Source: Promethearchaeia archaeon (GTDB lineage: Archaea > Asgardarchaeota > Lokiarchaeia > Sigyniarchaeales > SOKP01). Taken from it: a stretch of DNA of 6,522 bases. The DNA is taken from positions 1 to 6,522 of the forward strand of contig JAHQWS010000140.1 of the NCBI GenBank assembly GCA_029856295.1. The letters run 5' to 3'. The notes below the pieces were generated by a model, which worked only from the letters and a program-made list of their open reading frames with translations, did no database searches and was not told the DNA's origin. The position numbers and the translations under genes are program-made. Below are positions 5,228 through 6,522 of this stretch, one piece after another. The number at the start of each line of letters is the position of its first letter. The first letter of the stretch is position 1.

Positions 5228-5902
5228 TTATATTATTTTATGAATTAATTCGTAAAAAGTAATAATTCTGCTTACTACTATACTAGCGTCTAATGAATTT
5301 TTAGAAATGGAAATGATATTATTGGACAGTTTTAAAACCTCATTTGAAAAAGTACCTTTCTGGAAACCTCCAATAATGACAATGTAATTTTTAGATATAT
5401 CAGCAGTAAATATATTACTATAATCTTTCACCAACTTTCCCTTGCTTGAAAATAATAAAATTTCAGCGTCGCTAAACTGTTTTGTAAGATCTTTTAAATT
5501 GCCGTCAAATGGTATTATTGATGAATTATTACTTAATTTAATCTCTCCATCTATCAATAATTTTGCCATTAAACCTTTAAACCTATTAAAATTCCTATTT
5601 ATTCTAATTTCAGATTTGATATTAAAAATTTTATTATTTGCGGTATGGATAAATAAATCGAGGTATCCGCTTTTATTTAAAGGGGAACCTAGAGCATTAA
5701 GTATACATATATGTGCTATATCTGGTCTCCCTCTTTTTTCGAAATTTTTTAGTTTTTTCATTGCAGAATGATGAATGGCATTATCTAGAAGTTGAGAAGA
5801 ATATAATTTATTATTTATATTTTTTTTTACAGCGGGATGAGTTCTGATTTGATTTGGAATTAATTCTAAACCAGTTTCAACTAAAATTAATACTAAAGGC
5901 AT
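5228..5902 (-). CDS. nep1: Nep1/Emg1 rRNA pseudouridine N1-methyltransferase
   Basis: This 224-residue SPOUT-class methyltransferase is of the usual archaeal length. Family landmarks are ELIP at 13-16, LLDNAIHHSAM at 38-48, RGRPDIAH at 57-64 (rRNA-contacting loop), LGSPLN at 71-76, the basic block RINRNFNRFKGLM at 100-112, IIGGFQKGTFS at 176-186, and SISKNSLDAS at 198-207. The last two regions build the trefoil-knot SAM site. The family adds the N1 methyl to a pseudouridine in the small-subunit rRNA and helps 30S assembly. The usual PR(N/T) in the basic block is NRN here, a proline-to-asparagine change. It follows rnp4 by 17 nt, with a weak AAAGGG ribosome site about 10 nt before the ATG. It is the third gene of an RNA-processing operon. 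Confidence 0.95.
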   Translation of the reverse strand: MPLVLILVETGLELIPNQIRTHPAVKKNINNKLYSSQLLDNAIHHSAMKKLKNFEKRGRPDIAHICILNALGSPLNKSGYLDLFIHTANNKIFNIKSEIRINRNFNRFKGLMAKLLIDGEIKLSNNSSIIPFDGNLKDLTKQFSDAEILLFSSKGKLVKDYSNIFTADISKNYIVIIGGFQKGTFSNEVLKLSNNIISISKNSLDASIVVSRIITFYELIHKII

Positions 5903-5919
5903 TATTTTAAAACCCTTTT

Positions 5920-6240
5920 TTATGATTTTGTCTTAATATAATATCTGGTAATTTTATTACACTCGAAACAAGTTATAGAAACATGAGAACCTTTACCTTT
6001 TCGAGATTGCATTCTTATTTGGCAATTTATGCCAGGATATAGGAATTTTTTGCATTTATGACAAATTCGTTTTTTCCAAATGAGAGGTATTTGAATTTTT
6101 GCTCGTTGAGCGTATCTTCTCGCTAAATATACGTATCTATTGGCCAATTCTTTGTTTTCGGGAAAGATTTCGTGAGCCCTTTCAAATAGAAAATGCATAC
6201 GAGATATAGCAATGCTTTTAATGATATTTTTAGGGGGCAT
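5920..6240 (-). CDS. rnp4: RNase P protein component 4 (Rpp21/Rpr2 family)
   Basis: This 106-residue protein has the two-part Rpp21 layout. The N-terminal helices carry the family signature ELANRYVYLARRYAQRAKI at 31-49, followed by IPLIWKKRI. Then comes a zinc ribbon with C60-x2-C63 and C91-x2-C94 as ligands; an extra C73 lies in the INC between them. The protein pairs with Rpp29 and binds the specificity side of RNase P RNA, helping remove 5' leaders from pre-tRNAs in the cytoplasm. It starts 4 nt after the CRM gene stop and is followed 17 nt later by nep1, so the three are almost certainly one transcript. Its length and start (MPPKN) are ordinary for the family. Confidence 0.95.
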   Translation of the reverse strand: MPPKNIIKSIAISRMHFLFERAHEIFPENKELANRYVYLARRYAQRAKIQIPLIWKKRICHKCKKFLYPGINCQIRMQSRKGKGSHVSITCFECNKITRYYIKTKS

Positions 6241-6244
6241 TTTA

Positions 6245-6517
6245 TTAAATTTTTCTCTTAATAGGTTTTTTAGAAATAATGAATATTTTCCCTCTCACAT
6301 CTAATAAATGAGAACTCGTTGAATTTGCAATCTGGTTAGCAATTTCCCTTATATTTTCTTTATTAGCAACTGATTTTAATGCTTTGATTTTTACAATTTT
6401 ATATTTCTTTAATAATTTAATTACATGATTTATGAACTCATTTGTAATTCCTTTCTTTCCCAGTAATGCATGAGGTTCCGCTAAAAGTACTTTTTTAAAA
6501 TCTTCGTTATAACCCAT
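6245..6517 (-). CDS. CRM-domain (YhbY-like) RNA-binding protein
   Basis: This 90-residue, single-domain protein has the CRM GxxG RNA-binding loop GKKG at 20-23 in the context AEPHALLGKKGITNEFI. It is followed by a lysine-rich helix-strand (KLLKKYKIVKIKAL, 34-47), a second helix to about 66, and the closing strand motif LLDVRGKIFIISKK at 71-84. This matches the archaeal single CRM proteins related to bacterial YhbY, which binds pre-50S ribosomal particles. Its exact archaeal target is unknown. It is first of three genes with rnp4 (4 nt gap) and nep1. In many archaea this gene sits beside rnp4 and rps19e, so the latter may lie just outside the window. Only 5 nt remain upstream, so an earlier start cannot be excluded. 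Confidence 0.9.
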   Translation of the reverse strand: MGYNEDFKKVLLAEPHALLGKKGITNEFINHVIKLLKKYKIVKIKALKSVANKENIREIANQIANSTSSHLLDVRGKIFIISKKPIKRKI

Positions 6518-6522
6518 ATTAT

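Noticed and set aside
5442..5771. Plus-strand frame opposite nep1
   Set aside because: Antisense shadow; the minus strand encodes the conserved Nep1 motifs.

Overview
The window is strongly AT-rich archaeal DNA. The archaeal assignment rests on a CRM-domain protein, an RNase P protein 4 gene and a Nep1 gene in one tight cluster, on two tRNA genes split by bulge-helix-bulge (BHB) introns in the T arm, and on a TATA-box promoter with a leaderless-looking start. The two membrane proteins with a C-terminal longin/roadblock-like domain point to an Asgard (Lokiarchaeia-like) lineage. That last step is inference from family resemblance; no database was searched.

Layout. Positions 1-36 may hold the first 12 codons of a minus-strand gene running off the left edge. 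A tRNA-Phe(GAA) gene lies on the minus strand at 115-218 and carries a 30-nt intron between positions 52 and 53. The 263-bp divergent spacer that follows contains a near-perfect 14-bp inverted repeat on the tRNA side and a TATA box 31 bp upstream of the first plus-strand gene. The plus-strand pair 482-1255 and 1267-2373 encodes a 3-TM and a 7-TM protein, each ending in the same kind of cytosolic alpha/beta domain. From 2374 on, everything recognisable is on the minus strand. Read in transcription order from the right edge, it is: CRM-domain RNA-binding protein, RNase P protein 4, Nep1 rRNA pseudouridine methyltransferase, tRNA-Gly(UCC) with a 30-nt intron at 53/54, a gene-free stretch of about 490 bp, an SplB-like radical SAM protein, and a DUF362 protein that converges on the 7-TM gene.

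How the parts work together. The CRM/Rnp4/Nep1/tRNA-Gly block is an RNA-processing neighbourhood in which a pre-tRNA lies 57 nt behind genes for RNase P and rRNA modification. The T-arm introns mean that each tRNA lacks a proper T arm until the splicing endonuclease has acted, so splicing may have to precede RNase P cleavage. The radical SAM and DUF362 genes are 36 nt apart and probably share a transcript. Two items look least described. One is the 7-TM/3-TM pair, which has GPCR-like topology and a cytosolic domain of a fold used elsewhere by small-GTPase regulators. The other is a pair of related stem-loop elements at 4714-4782 and 4898-4959, which share terminal-stem covariation, an identical 47-nt interior and repeated GATRAAGC-type boxes.
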